A stretch of DNA of 64,000 bases from Theocolax elegans (lineage: Eukaryota; Arthropoda; Insecta; Hymenoptera; Cerocephalidae), in the NCBI GenBank assembly GCA_026168455.1, contig CM047428.1, forward strand, positions 34,647,255 through 34,711,254. Direction: 5' to 3'. How positions within the stretch are numbered: the stretch's first letter is position 1; every line of letters starts with the position of its first letter. Below, piece after piece: positions 24,470 through 35,700 of the stretch. The notes under the pieces were generated by a model. It made no database searches and was not told the origin of the DNA. It worked only from the letters and a program-made list of their open reading frames with translations. The translations under genes and the position numbers were made by a program.

Positions 24470-25584
24470 ATTCCCTTCTGCAGCTCCCCATGACGCGTCC
24501 CTCCAAATACACTTTCCCCGTACAAGCGGCCAAATATATATAAATTAGAATATTTTTTATATATAAATAAAAGTTTATATATAGCTCAATTCATGTAGTA
24601 TAATTATTAAGACCCTAACCAAATAGTTATAAGAAAGTTTTTTTTTCGCTTTCTTCCATATTCCCGTTCCTAAACAACAGCTGATTATAAGAAGTATTTT
24701 ATTAACCCAAAATGGCAAAACTTTCCCAAACAATAAGGGTGGTAAGAATAAAGCAGAACAAATAAGCAAATAATTTAAATTATATGTAATTATACAATGA
24801 AACGGTAATTGACACAAAGAGTTCATAACGAGGAACTCACAAGCAGCAGAAGGTAGTAATTCACCACACCTTATTAATTTTCTTCTTGTATTTTATATTA
24901 TTTCATGTTTATTATTTTACTAATTTTCATTATTCCCTAAATTTATATATTAATTTGTATAACAGTATGAGTATGATTGCCATCATGTAAGTATGAGGTA
25001 TGAGAGTATCGCGAGTAGGGATAGAGCTCTCAAACAATTGCGAAAATTCTATATTATTATGTTATATTTTATGCATTGGGGCCAGTCGTCGTTATATTAA
25101 TATCAATTTTACTTTATTTAAAAGCAGCTAAATAAGTTATATACCATACAGCGCGTATACATACACAGATTTCCAGCCAAGCAGCTAATCAAGGAGACTA
25201 TACACCTATACCAGAGATTAATAGAAAGAGATTGCCGATGCAATGTTATAAACCCGGGACGAAAACGACAACGGCGGCACCATGCGTTGTGTGTTTGAAG
25301 CTTACACACAATTTGAAAACTGAATGGTGGGGGTATGGGATGGTAGTGGGAATGTATGAGCGGGACTCCGGCGGGGAGTATGAACTTGACTAGCGAAGGA
25401 GGGGTAACGAGAACCCCAACGACGAGGGTTTAAATCACCTCACTCCCAAAATTCTTTTTTTTTTATAAGAAAATTATTAATTTATTTTAATTGTCAATAA
25501 TAATTTAAATAAGTAATAATTAATTACTTTATAATTTTAAGCTCCCCTCCAGGGGGCACAACTTAAATATAAGTTCCGATATAA
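24470..25584. other. AT-rich sequence; weak match to LTR-element sequence on the minus strand
   Basis: No gene seen. On the minus strand, about 25180-25400 shares phrases (tgtgtaagcttc, catcggcaatctctttcta, aatctctg, ccccaccac) in the same order with 45900-46070, just upstream of the LTR at 46261. It may be a diverged remnant of the same retroelement in opposite orientation. A GC-rich patch at 25350-25440 is unexplained. Confidence 0.4.
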
Positions 25585-25607
25585 AAGTTAGTACATGTCA
25601 TGGGAGC

Positions 25608-25673
25608 CGTGAGCGCTAAGGCGTATGCATTTTGCAGTAACCATGGGGTCTCGGGTTCAAATCCCGAGGCTCA
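25608..25673 (+). tRNA. tRNA-like sequence, class II (Leu/Ser type) features, left arm
   Basis: Box-A-like gtgagcgctaaggcg and box B ggttcaaatcc are present. The T arm is perfect (ctcggg pairs with cccgag around ttcaaat). The 5' gagcc pairs with 3' ggctc. A T-run follows at once. The anticodon arm (gcatttt/gcagtaa) is not well formed, so a working tRNA is doubtful. Confidence 0.5.
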
Positions 25674-25842
25674 AATTTTTTTTTTTATGTATCTAACAAT
25701 TTTATTACATAAATTCCATAAATAATAACTATTTTAATAATTAATTATGTAAAATATTTTACACTATTAATTATTAAAATAGTTATTATTTATGGAATTT
25801 ATGTAATAAAATTGTTAGATACATAAAAAAAAAAAAATTTGA

Positions 25843-25908
25843 GTCTCAGGATTTGAACCCGAGACCCCATGGTTACTATGCAAAATGCATACGCCTTAGC
25901 GCTCACGG
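25843..25908 (-). tRNA. tRNA-like sequence, right arm of the same palindrome
   Basis: Complementary copy of 25608-25673 with several substitutions, including in the T arm, which is now imperfect. It is more decayed than the left copy. Confidence 0.45.
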
Positions 25909-25946
25909 CTACCATGACATATATTAACTTATTCTAAATCAGTTTG

Positions 25947-26022
25947 TAGTCGAGTGGCTTAAGGCGTACGGATTTGTATACGGACTTTTTGGTTGTTGGT
26001 TCAAATCCTCGTATAAATATAT
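25947..26022 (+). tRNA. tRNA-like sequence, Leu/Ser-type box A (probable pseudogene)
   Basis: Box A gtcgagtggcttaaggcg is close to the tRNA-Leu/Ser consensus and box B is ggttcaaatcc, followed by a T-run near 26021. The T arm and acceptor do not pair well, so this is either a tRNA pseudogene or a SINE head. Confidence 0.5.
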
Positions 26023-26242
26023 TTTTTTCTATTTTATTAATAACAAATAAATTTTTTCATTCAAAATAGTTTGAAAATGTAAATGATTATAAAAATTAAA
26101 CGAAGTTTAAAATGTAAAGAATAAATGTGGTAAATGCTTTTTATTTTAGGCAAAAGATATAGTAATTAGATCTAAATCATATTTCATCTAGTTCTCAATA
26201 TTACCATGTAGTTCCACTTGAGCCCGCGAGTTATCACAACCT
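26023..26242. other. AT-rich spacer, no gene seen
   Basis: Nothing recognised. It ends at the point where identity with the insertion at 16306 begins. Confidence 0.5.
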
Positions 26243-26389
26243 GTAGCGAAACAAAAAGAAGAGCGTCTCGTGCTTTCATTTGCACCTATCTATCTTTATA
26301 TCGCTTCGTTGTGCGCGAGCGGAAGGACCTGCAGCGAAATTGGTTATATTATAAATGTAATTTTTGTTCTACATCAAAAAGTATTGAGG

Positions 26390-27425
26390 ATGCCTAAAAG
26401 ACATTTGGGACCGGGAGACTATGAAAAATGGATAGCTTTCCAAACAAAATTTGCTAAAATGAAGGAGGAAATGGATACACTCCCTCCTTTATTTAATCGA
26501 AGTCCTCATACATCAGACGAGTCAAGCTCCGAACCAAGTGAGGCACCCGAAATTGCGGAAGAGGCCCCGACTATTGATGATAATGAAAATGATATTAAAA
26601 AAGGTATTTGATGTAATTACATCATATTATTACCTTAGTTCTTTATTAATTTTATTAATTTTCCAATCAATTTCCCTCCCTTTATATCATTTATATCCTC
26701 TACGTTTTAGCCTTTCTTATATGCTCTAGCTAATTGCAGATGAATTAATTAATCTGGTTAACTATTTGCGACATTTTAGTAAATCTATACTAAAATTAAT
26801 TATACTTTTATTTTCATAGTACGTGTGATTCCTTCTGTCGAAGGAGGTAATACCTATTTATAGATTTCTTAGCACTTAATTTTCATTACGTGCTTAATTC
26901 TAAAAAATTTAATAACCTTTACGGTAAAAATTTTTATTTTATCGGATGTATAATTTTCTTATCTAAAACATTATCACACATTTATTTCCATACTTGTGTG
27001 TTCCTTTTAAGGAAGCAATAAGAATAATAATGTTATTATTCACAGCCCTTACTCCGTAAAATTTTTTCAGATGAAAAAATGGAGGATGCTACAGTTGATG
27101 TGCCTAAATATGTTGATCAAGAAGTCATGGATTTATTAGGCATTGATCAGAAGGATGATGACGAAAACAAACAATAAGCCATTGATCCAGCTTTGTTAAA
27201 GATTTGGTCTAAATTAATAAATAATTGACTTAAAAAAGAACTTAAAGTTCAATTGTTAAAAGATTATGCCTGCATTCCAGAGTTTGAATTTAAAAAATTA
27301 AATCCGGAAGTTATAGCGTCATTAGCTTCTAAAAGTATCAAAAAAGATACATATGTTATAGTCCATATAATTATTAAATATTATATACTTGGCAAAGTAT
27401 TGAACACATATATTGGCTTTATATA
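26390..27425 (+). pseudogene. DIRS-like gag gene, two exons, broken
   Basis: Exon 1 runs from ATG 26390 (MPKRHLGPGDYEKW, then an acidic Ser/Glu/Asp stretch) to 26603. A GT donor at 26604 and an AG acceptor ending at 27070 (after a T-run) would remove 467 bp and join in phase to exon 2 (DEKMEDATVDVPKYVDQEVMDLL at the junction). Exon 2 continues with a region like the Gag of insect DIRS-type elements (IDPALLKIWSKLINN, LKKELKVQLLKDY, KKLNPEVIASL). TAA at 27175-27177 and TGA at 27226-27228 interrupt it. DIRS elements are tyrosine-recombinase retrotransposons; this ORF would form their capsid-like protein. The matching RNase H/recombinase end is at 43.4-44.8 kb, but the two are not joined. Family assignment is inference from memory of the pattern. 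Confidence 0.5.
26604..27070 (+). other. Predicted intron of the DIRS-like gag gene
   Basis: Starts AAG|GTATTTG and ends TTTTTTCAG|ATGAAAAAA. It is AT-rich with stops in all frames and splits a codon after its first base (phase 1). Another AG acceptor (ctaattgcag, ending 26739) lies inside and coincides with the right end of the copy inserted in the satellite. Confidence 0.45.
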
Positions 27426-27715
27426 GAAAATAAAATGATTATTCAGTAATTTTAATTAGGATAGAGAACGATAAAGCATCCACTTAATTATAAAATATTG
27501 TTTTTTAAATTATTTTGGTCAATGTGGAAAACATTGTGATATCATGAGGGATTCATTATAAAAATACAAGCATAAGTCCCTTCACATAATATAAACTTAA
27601 AGCAAACACATCAAATTATATAAATAAAATGAATTAATAATATAATAAATATAATTAAAATAATATAATAATATACATTTATTTTTTGTGCAATTCTTAT
27701 TAATATTATACTTTA
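27426..27715. other. AT-rich spacer, no gene seen
   Basis: Very AT-rich with long taata runs. It ends at the target site of the Ty3/gypsy element. Confidence 0.6.
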
Positions 27716-27719
27716 AGAT

Positions 27720-29203
27720 TGTGATGTAGTAACATCACTGGGCGTCGCCTGTGGAGCCTTGGTAGGTGTATGCGCGCACCTCCGGACGCGCACCACTCCG
27801 CGGTAGTACCCGGGTACTATTCCCGACGGTGGGGATCGCGCACACCCGGGGAAACGGTCGCGAGGCACGTTGTTTACGTGCCGGCCCGCGCTCAGTTGTC
27901 GCGATCTTCAATCGATCTAGATTCCAGCGCGCGCACACTGAACACGCGGTCCGCGCTCGTATTGATATGGGGATCGCGCGCATATAGTATAGGGAATTCG
28001 GAACGCGGATAGTGGGGGAACATGTGTATAAGAGTACGGAGATAAATGTATATTTGAATTTAGCGCTGTTAACTAGAGAATAATTTAGTGATCTATTGAA
28101 CCAATCAATAGATGACTTTATTAGAGAATAAGACTTCCGTATGGGTAAATATAACAGCATATTACGTTATATGACTGTAATTACCTTAAATACGGAAAGT
28201 CGAAATACTAGTTGGGACAATGATAACTTATGCAAATTAGTTGTCATTTTTATTTATAGTAGGGTAAATACGGGTAGCTTTATTACACCTGTGACGGATA
28301 CGGAAGGGTTGGAGAATTATAATATTGCCGTATCCCTCGCAGGTAACGAGAGAGAGAATAGATAGGGATATTAGGAGATTGAGGGAGATAGAAAATCGGG
28401 GAAGAAGTTTGGCGTGACTCGGAAAAACGGATCATCGCCATTCTGATTCTACCTACCGAAAAGTATAGTATTGCTTCAGTATTCTGATCCTATCGATCTT
28501 CCAGATAATAGTGTTCTGTATCTTCTAATCTTATCGATCGCACAAAGAGTGTTGTTTTCTGTAGTTTTGATTTCGGAGATTTATCGTAGTTATTTTACTA
28601 TAAAGCAGGATTTATTTTTGTATAAGAAGGATTAAGGAGTATCCATAGATTTATCACTGTAATAAGGAGGAATAATTATTCAAAAGTTATACAGATATAT
28701 ATATATATAAATTTCCAAACGGAATAGCATCCGAGGAATATATTTGGATATTATTTATATTATATTGATTATCTTATTGATTTATTTACATCGAATTGGT
28801 GAGTTATTTTAATTATTAAAATAATAATTGATATATTTAGTGGGGACAAAATAAGGATAAACTCGGTGCGCGTTTTTCTTATTAAATTAAATTATTTATT
28901 TGATTAATTATAAAGTAACGTTCTCTCTCTCGTGGTTAGTGGTGCCACGGGATCTATTATTAGATCCCGTAATATAATTATATATATCTAAATTTTGTTA
29001 AGGGTGTTAATATTCGTTACGCGGTTTAATAGGTATCCGGACCTATTATTTTATTCAACGGAACTTCCTCTGGGTGAGTCCACCGGGTGATCAGGACGAA
29101 TAATTTAATATTATTGTTTTTTTTTCTTTTCGATGATGTTTGGGATCCGGATAATTTTGTTTAAATAATATTTTCGTTATTTGAATTAAAAACCAGCATC
29201 ACA
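27720..29203 (+). repeat. 5' LTR of the 27.7-37.7 kb element
   Basis: Begins TGTGATG and ends CATCACA, a 7-bp terminal inverted repeat. The first bases form a perfect hairpin: GTGATGT (27721-27727), loop AGTA, ACATCAC (27732-27738). A possible TATA-like stretch (catatagtatag) lies near 27980. Short ORFs inside the LTR are not taken as genes. Confidence 0.95.
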
Positions 29204-29205
29204 TT

Positions 29206-29219
29206 TGGCGCCCAACGTG
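29206..29219 (+). promoter_or_regulatory. Primer binding site, tRNA-Lys
   Basis: TGGCGCCCAACGTG starts 2 bp after the LTR and is complementary to the 3' end, including CCA, of the insect tRNA-Lys(CTT) type. Reverse transcription would be primed here. Confidence 0.85.
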
Positions 29220-30315
29220 TGTTTTTATTGTACATTTAATGATTGAATTGTTTTCGGTTTGTTAGCAAATTTAACGGTTTTTTTTGTACATCGGCGGAAG
29301 TTGAATTAACGAATATTTTAGGGAGTGTTTTAAAAATTTCTCAGTGGGGTAGAGAGAGAGAAATTTTCGGCGTCGGTTACGCCATTTTGAAAAATTGTAA
29401 ATTCGATTGCTGCCATTTTAACGTTTAACTGGCCGCGTTGAAATTTAATTATTACTGTTTCTAGTGGGAGATAAACTGATATATTATTTAATTTTTTTAT
29501 TATTATTGTAATAATTATTGTTGTTGCTGTCTGTTGCTATCACCTATTTTGCAAGCGCTTTTTGTGGGCTGCTGCTATTTTATGGGTGATTTGTTGATTG
29601 TCGAATCAAAGTTAATAAAACTTTTATTCGACAATTTAACAATTGTTGCAGTAGACAGTGACATCGCCTCGTGCCAAATAAAAAAATAGTCGGGAGAGAA
29701 TTATTTATTTTATTTATTGTGTTATTTTCTGATATTTGGGACGTATATACATTATTATTCATGGTAATTTTGAATATATGTATTGGAGTTGACCATTTGT
29801 AAAAGCAATCAGGAGTTGGACGTGAGGACACCTCAAGGAGAGATGTTTCTTTTTTGTGTTACCAGCCATAGTAATAAGGATTTATTTATTTATTTTTTTT
29901 TTCTTTTCTTTTCCATTTTTTAGGAAGATATACAAAACGGTAATCTCCAGAATAATAATTATAATTTATATTTTTATAATTTATATTTATTTTTATTTGC
30001 CAATATTTATTTCTATTTATACAGCGGATGTGCATATTTTTTTTTTCTGTTTCTCTTTGTTCGTGATTTACAGTGGGGTTTAGGAAAATTTATTTATTTG
30101 GCGCGAGGCTTCATCTGGTCAGATCGAACCCGTGCACCGAAGAGTTCCCGTTTAATTCAGTTTACGGAGGAATTAATATCACTGAGTTTGATTAAGGGAA
30201 AGCGCAATATTAAAGTCATTTTTATTATTTTTTTTTTTTCGTGCTTTTAAGTTATTCTCTCGGTTGTTTGTAGTATTTTGGCGTTGTTGCTTTTGTCGTA
30301 TCGAAATTTAGTAAA
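29220..30315 (+). other. Leader between primer site and gag
   Basis: About 1.1 kb, T-rich, with no long frame and no recognisable domain. It is probably untranslated RNA that carries packaging signals; this role is inference. Confidence 0.7.
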
Positions 30316-32408
30316 ATGGGTAGTCACAAGGAACGAATGGAAAATATCCTTAAACAGTCTACAGGGGCGAGGGAATTATCTAGAAAGATTTCAAAAATAG
30401 ACCCTAAATTAATTAAGGAGTTATTAGAAAAACAAGGGTTAAGTACAGTAGGGTCATTTGGGACATTAAAAGATAGGTTATTAAGGGCGGACTGTAGGAA
30501 AGTAGATGTTAACTTAAACGTACCGTGGTATACGGATGACGAAGGGGAAGGGGAAATACCGACAAAGGCAGATGAAGCAGAAGTAGAACAACCCATTAAT
30601 GAGAATTGCGCAGTATGCAGTGTGTTAAAATGCTGCAAAACTGGAAAATACACTTTTCTGGCGAAGGTAAGGAGGGTCCGGAGGAGTACTTGGCTCAACT
30701 TCAAGATTGCTATGAAGGAACAGCGTATTCTGATACAGAGTTCCTAAGCGCGATTCCTTGTACGCTATCGAAAACCGCGGTTAGGTGGTTTCGATCAGTA
30801 AAGGAAAAGATTAAGACGCTTAAAGAGTTTAAACGCGCATTCAGACATAGATTCATGGGAATATTAGATAGAGAGGATATCATGGAAGAATTGCGTAGAA
30901 GGACTCAAGCAAAGGGAGAAGATATAGCTAGTTATTTATCGTGCATTAGACTTATAGTAGGGCATTTTAAGAAACCTCCGTCGGAATGTCAGCTGGTTCC
31001 ATTGATATTTCGTAATCTGTTGCCGGAGTATCGTAAGGCAATGGAAAACGAATATCTCGATAGTTTGGACGATATTGAGAAGTGGGGGAGAAAATACAAA
31101 CGGAAGAAAGAATTAGACAACCGTTACGTTCCTCCGCCACCTAAGGAAAGGACTTGGATTCCAGAAGCCGCATACCAAGTGCCGAGAGTAAAGGGTAAGG
31201 TGGCTAAGGTGGAAGAAAATGAACAGGGTGTAGTTGGGTCGAAAGACAAGCTGAATCCGGCGAAGGTAGACAAAGGGTCGAGTAAAAGCGCGGTTAAGGC
31301 TAAAGTGAAGGTGGATTCGCAGGAGCAGCCAATCACAGCTGCAATGGTTGTGGCCAAGCAGGCACCACCACAAAATGCGAGACCACCGGTACAGCAGCAG
31401 ACTGGTTGGTCGAATAGGTGACAGAATCAACCCGATAGTAGGGATTTTCAGTCGAATAGGTGGCAGAATAGACCAGATAATAGGGAATTTAGGGAGTCGA
31501 ATAGATTTGTTAGTAATGGAAATAGGGACGAGAATAGAGCTTTTCACGGTCCGTGTTTCGAGTGTCAGAAGGTAGGGCATAGGAGTCCGAGTGTCCCAAT
31601 AGGAAGTGCTATTTTTGTAAAAACGGGTCATAACATACGAAACTGCTCCCTTCGTAAACCAGAGGGGTTAGCATGTCAAGTTTGTAAAACAGTTGGGACG
31701 ACATTCGACGATTGTCCGAATTGTACACAGTTTAGGGGGATGTTGGGAAACGGCAAATCGGGAGTTCAGAAAGGTCCCCGATAGGATCAATATAGAGGGT
31801 GTGTCTCCCAAAGTAAATGTAGGGAAGTTAGATAGGTCTAAGGGTGCGATTCCAAGATCTAAGGGTAATTTACGGTCGATCAGTAGGGACGATCCAGAAA
31901 ATGATTCAGGAGTTAGAATAATTGAGGATAGGTTATTAAAGGGAGCAGAGCGAATAGATATTGAATTGTTAGCCAAAAAGGGGAAAGTTGATCGTGGCGG
32001 GACTCAAGTTAGCGAAGGAAGGTCACAGGATAATCAAGATAGTAGGGATTTTCAGTCGAATAGGTGGCAGAATAGACCAGATAATAGGGAATTTAGGGAG
32101 TCGAATAGATTTGTTAGTAATGGAAATAGGGACGAGAATAGAGCTTTTCACGGTCCGTGTTTCGAGTGTCAGAAGGTAGGGCATAGGAGTTCCGAGTGTC
32201 CCAATAGGAAGTGCTATTTTGTAAAAAACCGGGTCATAACATACGAAACTGCTCCCTTCGTAAACCAGAGGGGTTAGCATGTCAAGTTTGTAAAACAGTT
32301 GGGACGACATTCGACGATTGTCCGAATTGTACACAGTTTAGGGGGATGTTGGGAAACGGCAAATCGGGAGTTCAGAAAGGTCCCCTGACTCTCGAATCAC
32401 GGCAGTAG
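30316..32408 (+). pseudogene. gag: gag (SAP-like, capsid, zinc knuckles), disrupted
   Basis: ATG 30316 opens MGSHKERMENIL, which matches the gag start of the element at 60123 (MGSYETRMCKIL) and so supports this start. Residues 35-62 look like a SAP motif (LIKELLEKQGL then LKDRLL). Near 30630 the frame shifts by one base. The next frame (to 31421) holds the capsid region (RWFRSVKEKI, FKRAFRHRFMG, ELRRRTQAKGEDIASYL). TGA at 31419-31421 replaces a tryptophan codon seen in the neighbouring repeat. The zinc-finger part (CFECQKVGHRSSEC, CYFCKKPGHNIRNC, CQVCKTVGTTFDDCPNC) occurs twice, at about 31552-31730 and 32155-32330, each copy with its own one-base indels. As read it cannot make full-length Gag; errors in the assembly could explain some breaks. 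Confidence 0.85.
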
Positions 32409-32744
32409 GGACCGATAGGGCGTTACCAAGTTACTGTTTCCCAGAGGTAAATTTAGAAGTAAGGGTGGGGGAGAATATTGATAGGATCAATATAGAGGGT
32501 GTGTCTCCCAAAGTAAATGTAGGGAAGTTAGATAGGTCTAAGGGTGCGATTCCAAGATCTAAGGGTAATTTACGGTCGATCAGTAGGGACGATCCAGAAA
32601 ATAATTCAGGAGTTAGAATAATTGAGGATAGGTTACTAAAGGGAGCAGAGCGAATAGATATTGAATTGTTAGCCAAAAAGGGGAAAGTTGATCGTGGCGG
32701 GACTCAAGTTAGCGAAGGAAGGTCACAGGATAATCAAGAGATTA
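31431..32744 (+). repeat. Tandem duplication inside gag/pol
   Basis: About 31431-32037 is repeated at 32038-32744. The first copy lacks about 95 bp after ttcagaaaggtcccc, which the second keeps, and the copies differ by indels in short homopolymers. The joint falls at aatcaaga/tagtaggg. Confidence 0.85.
32351..32394 (+). promoter_or_regulatory. Predicted -1 frameshift site (GGGAAAC plus hairpin) for gag-pol
   Basis: GGGAAAC at 32351-32357 is in the gag frame as G GGA AAC, the X XXY YYZ pattern. A 7-nt spacer follows. Then CGGGAGTTCAG (32365-32375) can pair with CTGACTCTCG (32385-32394) with one bulged T and one G-T pair. The -1 frame from here is open into pol with no stop until 36010, and pol has no good ATG of its own. 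The same heptamer in the same phase occurs at 62768 in the other element. Confidence 0.8.
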
Positions 32745-35700
32745 GGGGTTACGCTAGACTAAATTTGATTAACAAGGGTGTAGAGTTGCTTTTAGGGGAT
32801 AATAAGGAAAAAGAAAAAGAAAAGAGTCCAATGATCTTCCTTGGCAACAAGGAGACACCAGATCGATCAACTGAACCGAAACAAGGTGTATCAGTATCTA
32901 ATATAGAAAATAGGCATTATTTGAAAGTTATTTTAGGAGGACAGGAATATAGGGCGTTAATTGATTCTGGTTCCACATTGTCTTTAGTAGGGTCAAGGAT
33001 AGCTGAACAGTTTAAGGATAGATTAAAGTCCTCTGATGTTGTTATTAAAAATGTCAATGGTGGATTAGTGAGGGCGTTAGGGACGTTAGAAATCAATTTA
33101 GAGATTGACGGACATGTAGGAAAAATTAATTGCAGGGCATTGAAAGACTTGGAATCGGATATGATATTAGGGATGGATTTCGGCAAACTTTTTAATTTTG
33201 GTGATAGGTTAGGACAGGATCAGTGGCGTGTTAGGGAAGGTCCTTGGAGGTCGTATAGTAGTGAAAAAGGGACAAACCATCCTATAATATTCGGGGAATG
33301 CGCTGGCATCTCTGAATTACAGGATGAGGAAAGGGACAAAGTGCAAAAATTGGTGCACAATTTGCTTCCAGACATAAACGCCGATCGGTTAGGAATGACA
33401 GACCTTACTGAACATTCAATTGATGTTCAGGGAGCTCCTCCAATCAAACATCGGACACGGCGCATCTCGCCCAAGATGTTGGAGGCAGCTCATGAGGAGG
33501 TTAGAAAGATGTTACAGTTGGGAGTTATAGAAAGATCGGCAAGTGACTGGAGCAGTGCACCAGTTTTAGTACGGAAGTCCGACGGATCAATTAGATTTTG
33601 TGTGGACTATAGGGACTTGAACTCGGTCACGAAACGGGATGCGTATCCTTTGCCACAAATGGATTCGATTCTGGATAAAATTCGCAAGGCCAGGTACATT
33701 AGCAAAATCGACTTGAAGCAGGCGTACTTTCAGGTTAAGATGGCGCCTGCTAGTCGAAAATATACGGCTTTTGCGGTGTCAGGATCGGGTCTATGGCAAT
33801 TTAAAAGGATGCCATTCGGTTTGACGAATGCGCCCATGACCTTCCAGCGGTTGATCGATGCGATATTCGGTCCGGAATTCGAACCTTTTATTTTCGGATA
33901 TCTGGACGATATAATCATCGTTACCGAGTCGTTCGATGAGCACTTGAAATATCTGGATTTGGTATTGAGGAAATTATTAGATGCAGGGTTAACAGTGAAT
34001 AGGGACAAATGCGAATTTTGTTGTAGTTGGGTGACTTATTTAGGATTTATTTTAGATAGGGACGGCCTTAGAACAAATCCGGATAAAGTGTCTCCAGTGG
34101 TCAATTATCCAGTACCCAGGACAATCAAGGAATTAAGAAGATTCTTTGGTATGATCGCCTGGTACTCGCGTTTTATTGAGAATGAGGCCGAATTAAAAAT
34201 ACCATTAGTAAGGTTGTTGCATAAGGGACAAGAATGGATATGGGGGGAGGAGCAGCAGGAAGCTTTCGATACACTAAAGAGAGCTTTGACTGTTGCACCC
34301 GATCTTGCTCGCCCTGATTTCAGCAAACCGTTCAAAGTGCAGTGTGATGCAAGTAATTATGCACTGGGGGCGGTGCTGACTCAGGAACAGGAAGACGGGG
34401 AGCACCCCATAGTCTACATTAGTAGGATTTTGTCGGCCGCGGAAAGGAATTATTCCACAACGGAAAAGGAATGTTTGGCGTTGATTTGGGCTATAAAAAA
34501 GTTGAGGCCATATTTAGAGGGATATCCATTTACCGCAATCACTGATCACAGTGCGTTGAAATGGTTGCGGAACCTTAAAGAGCCTACTGGTCGTCTCGCT
34601 CGGTGGGCTATAGAGATGCAACAATGGGACTTTGAGATAGTCCATAGGAAAGGATCTCTCAATCAAGTCCCAGACGCACTCTCTAGGATGTATCCGGGTG
34701 AGGTCGATACAGTGGCTGCTTTTCAGGAGATTAGGGACACTTGGTATTTAAATATGCTCAAGAACGTCGAGCAATTTCCTAACCGTTACCAGCAATGGAG
34801 AGTAGAAAACGGTCTATTATATAGGTACCGTAACAATCCATTGTTGGACCCGGTCACAAATAGGGACGAAGATTGGAGATTAGTGGTCCCAGAGGAACAG
34901 CGAGAGCGAGTAATAAGGGATGCGCATTGCGAAACCTCGGCGGGTCACTTAGGGGTAGAAAAGACGTATGACAGGGTTATTAGGGACTATTATTGGAGAG
35001 GAGTATGGTACGATGTCAATAGATTCGTAGTAGGGTGTGATGTTTGTCAGAGATATAAAGTATCCCAGTTAGGCCCACAAGGATTGCTTAGTAGTAGGGT
35101 GATTGAGAGACCTTGGGTAGTGGTGGCAGCGGATATGATGGAGTTTCCACCTAGTAAGAGTCAGTGTAAATACTTGTTAGTTTTCCAAGATTTATTTACT
35201 CGGTGGATAGAGTTGAAACCGTTAAGAACTGCGGATGGTAAATCAGTAGCAAAAGCATTTGAGGTATTGATCTTATTTAGGTGGGAGACTCCTGACTATT
35301 TGCTTACTGACAATGGTAAGGAATTCGAGAATAAATTTTTGAATGATGTCTTAGCGGAATATGGGGTTAAACATGTCACCACTCCACCCTACCATCCTCA
35401 AGCAAACGCTGTAGAACGGAGCAATCGTACGTTGAAAACTATGATTGCGGCGTTTGTTAAGAACGATCACAGGACCTGGGATCAACACCTTAATGAATTT
35501 AGGCATGCGATAAATACCGCGATTCAATCGTCTTTAAAAGTATCACCCGCATTCCTGAATTATGGGAGACACCCCAGACCTGTTAAAAGTTTACGTAGGG
35601 AGGTAGAATCAAGGGAATTAATTCAAAAGGGTGATGAAAAGGCTTGGGCTGATAGGGTACAACGGTTAGATATACTAAGAGATATTGTCACCAAGCATAT

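Larger units (their letters stand above)
25585..25930. mobile_element. Palindromic element with two convergent tRNA-like arms
   Basis: A 346-bp palindrome centred near 25757. The left end aagtta at 25585 pairs with taactt ending at 25930. Each arm contains a tRNA-like sequence, here reading towards the centre, with T-runs between. The inner part is AT-rich and nearly perfectly self-complementary. It has the same design as the satellite-linked palindromes at 3.6 and 9.1 kb, but with a different tRNA-like sequence and opposite polarity. Confidence 0.75.

Noticed and set aside
27735..28365. Several 70-140-residue frames in the LTRs (also 36266-36896 and in the LTRs at 50.1, 53.2 and 57.0 kb)
   Set aside because: They lie in LTR sequence, overlap one another on both strands and match no known domain.
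30324..34335. Minus-strand frames opposite gag and pol
   Set aside because: They are shadows of the plus-strand retrotransposon genes, which have clear domains.
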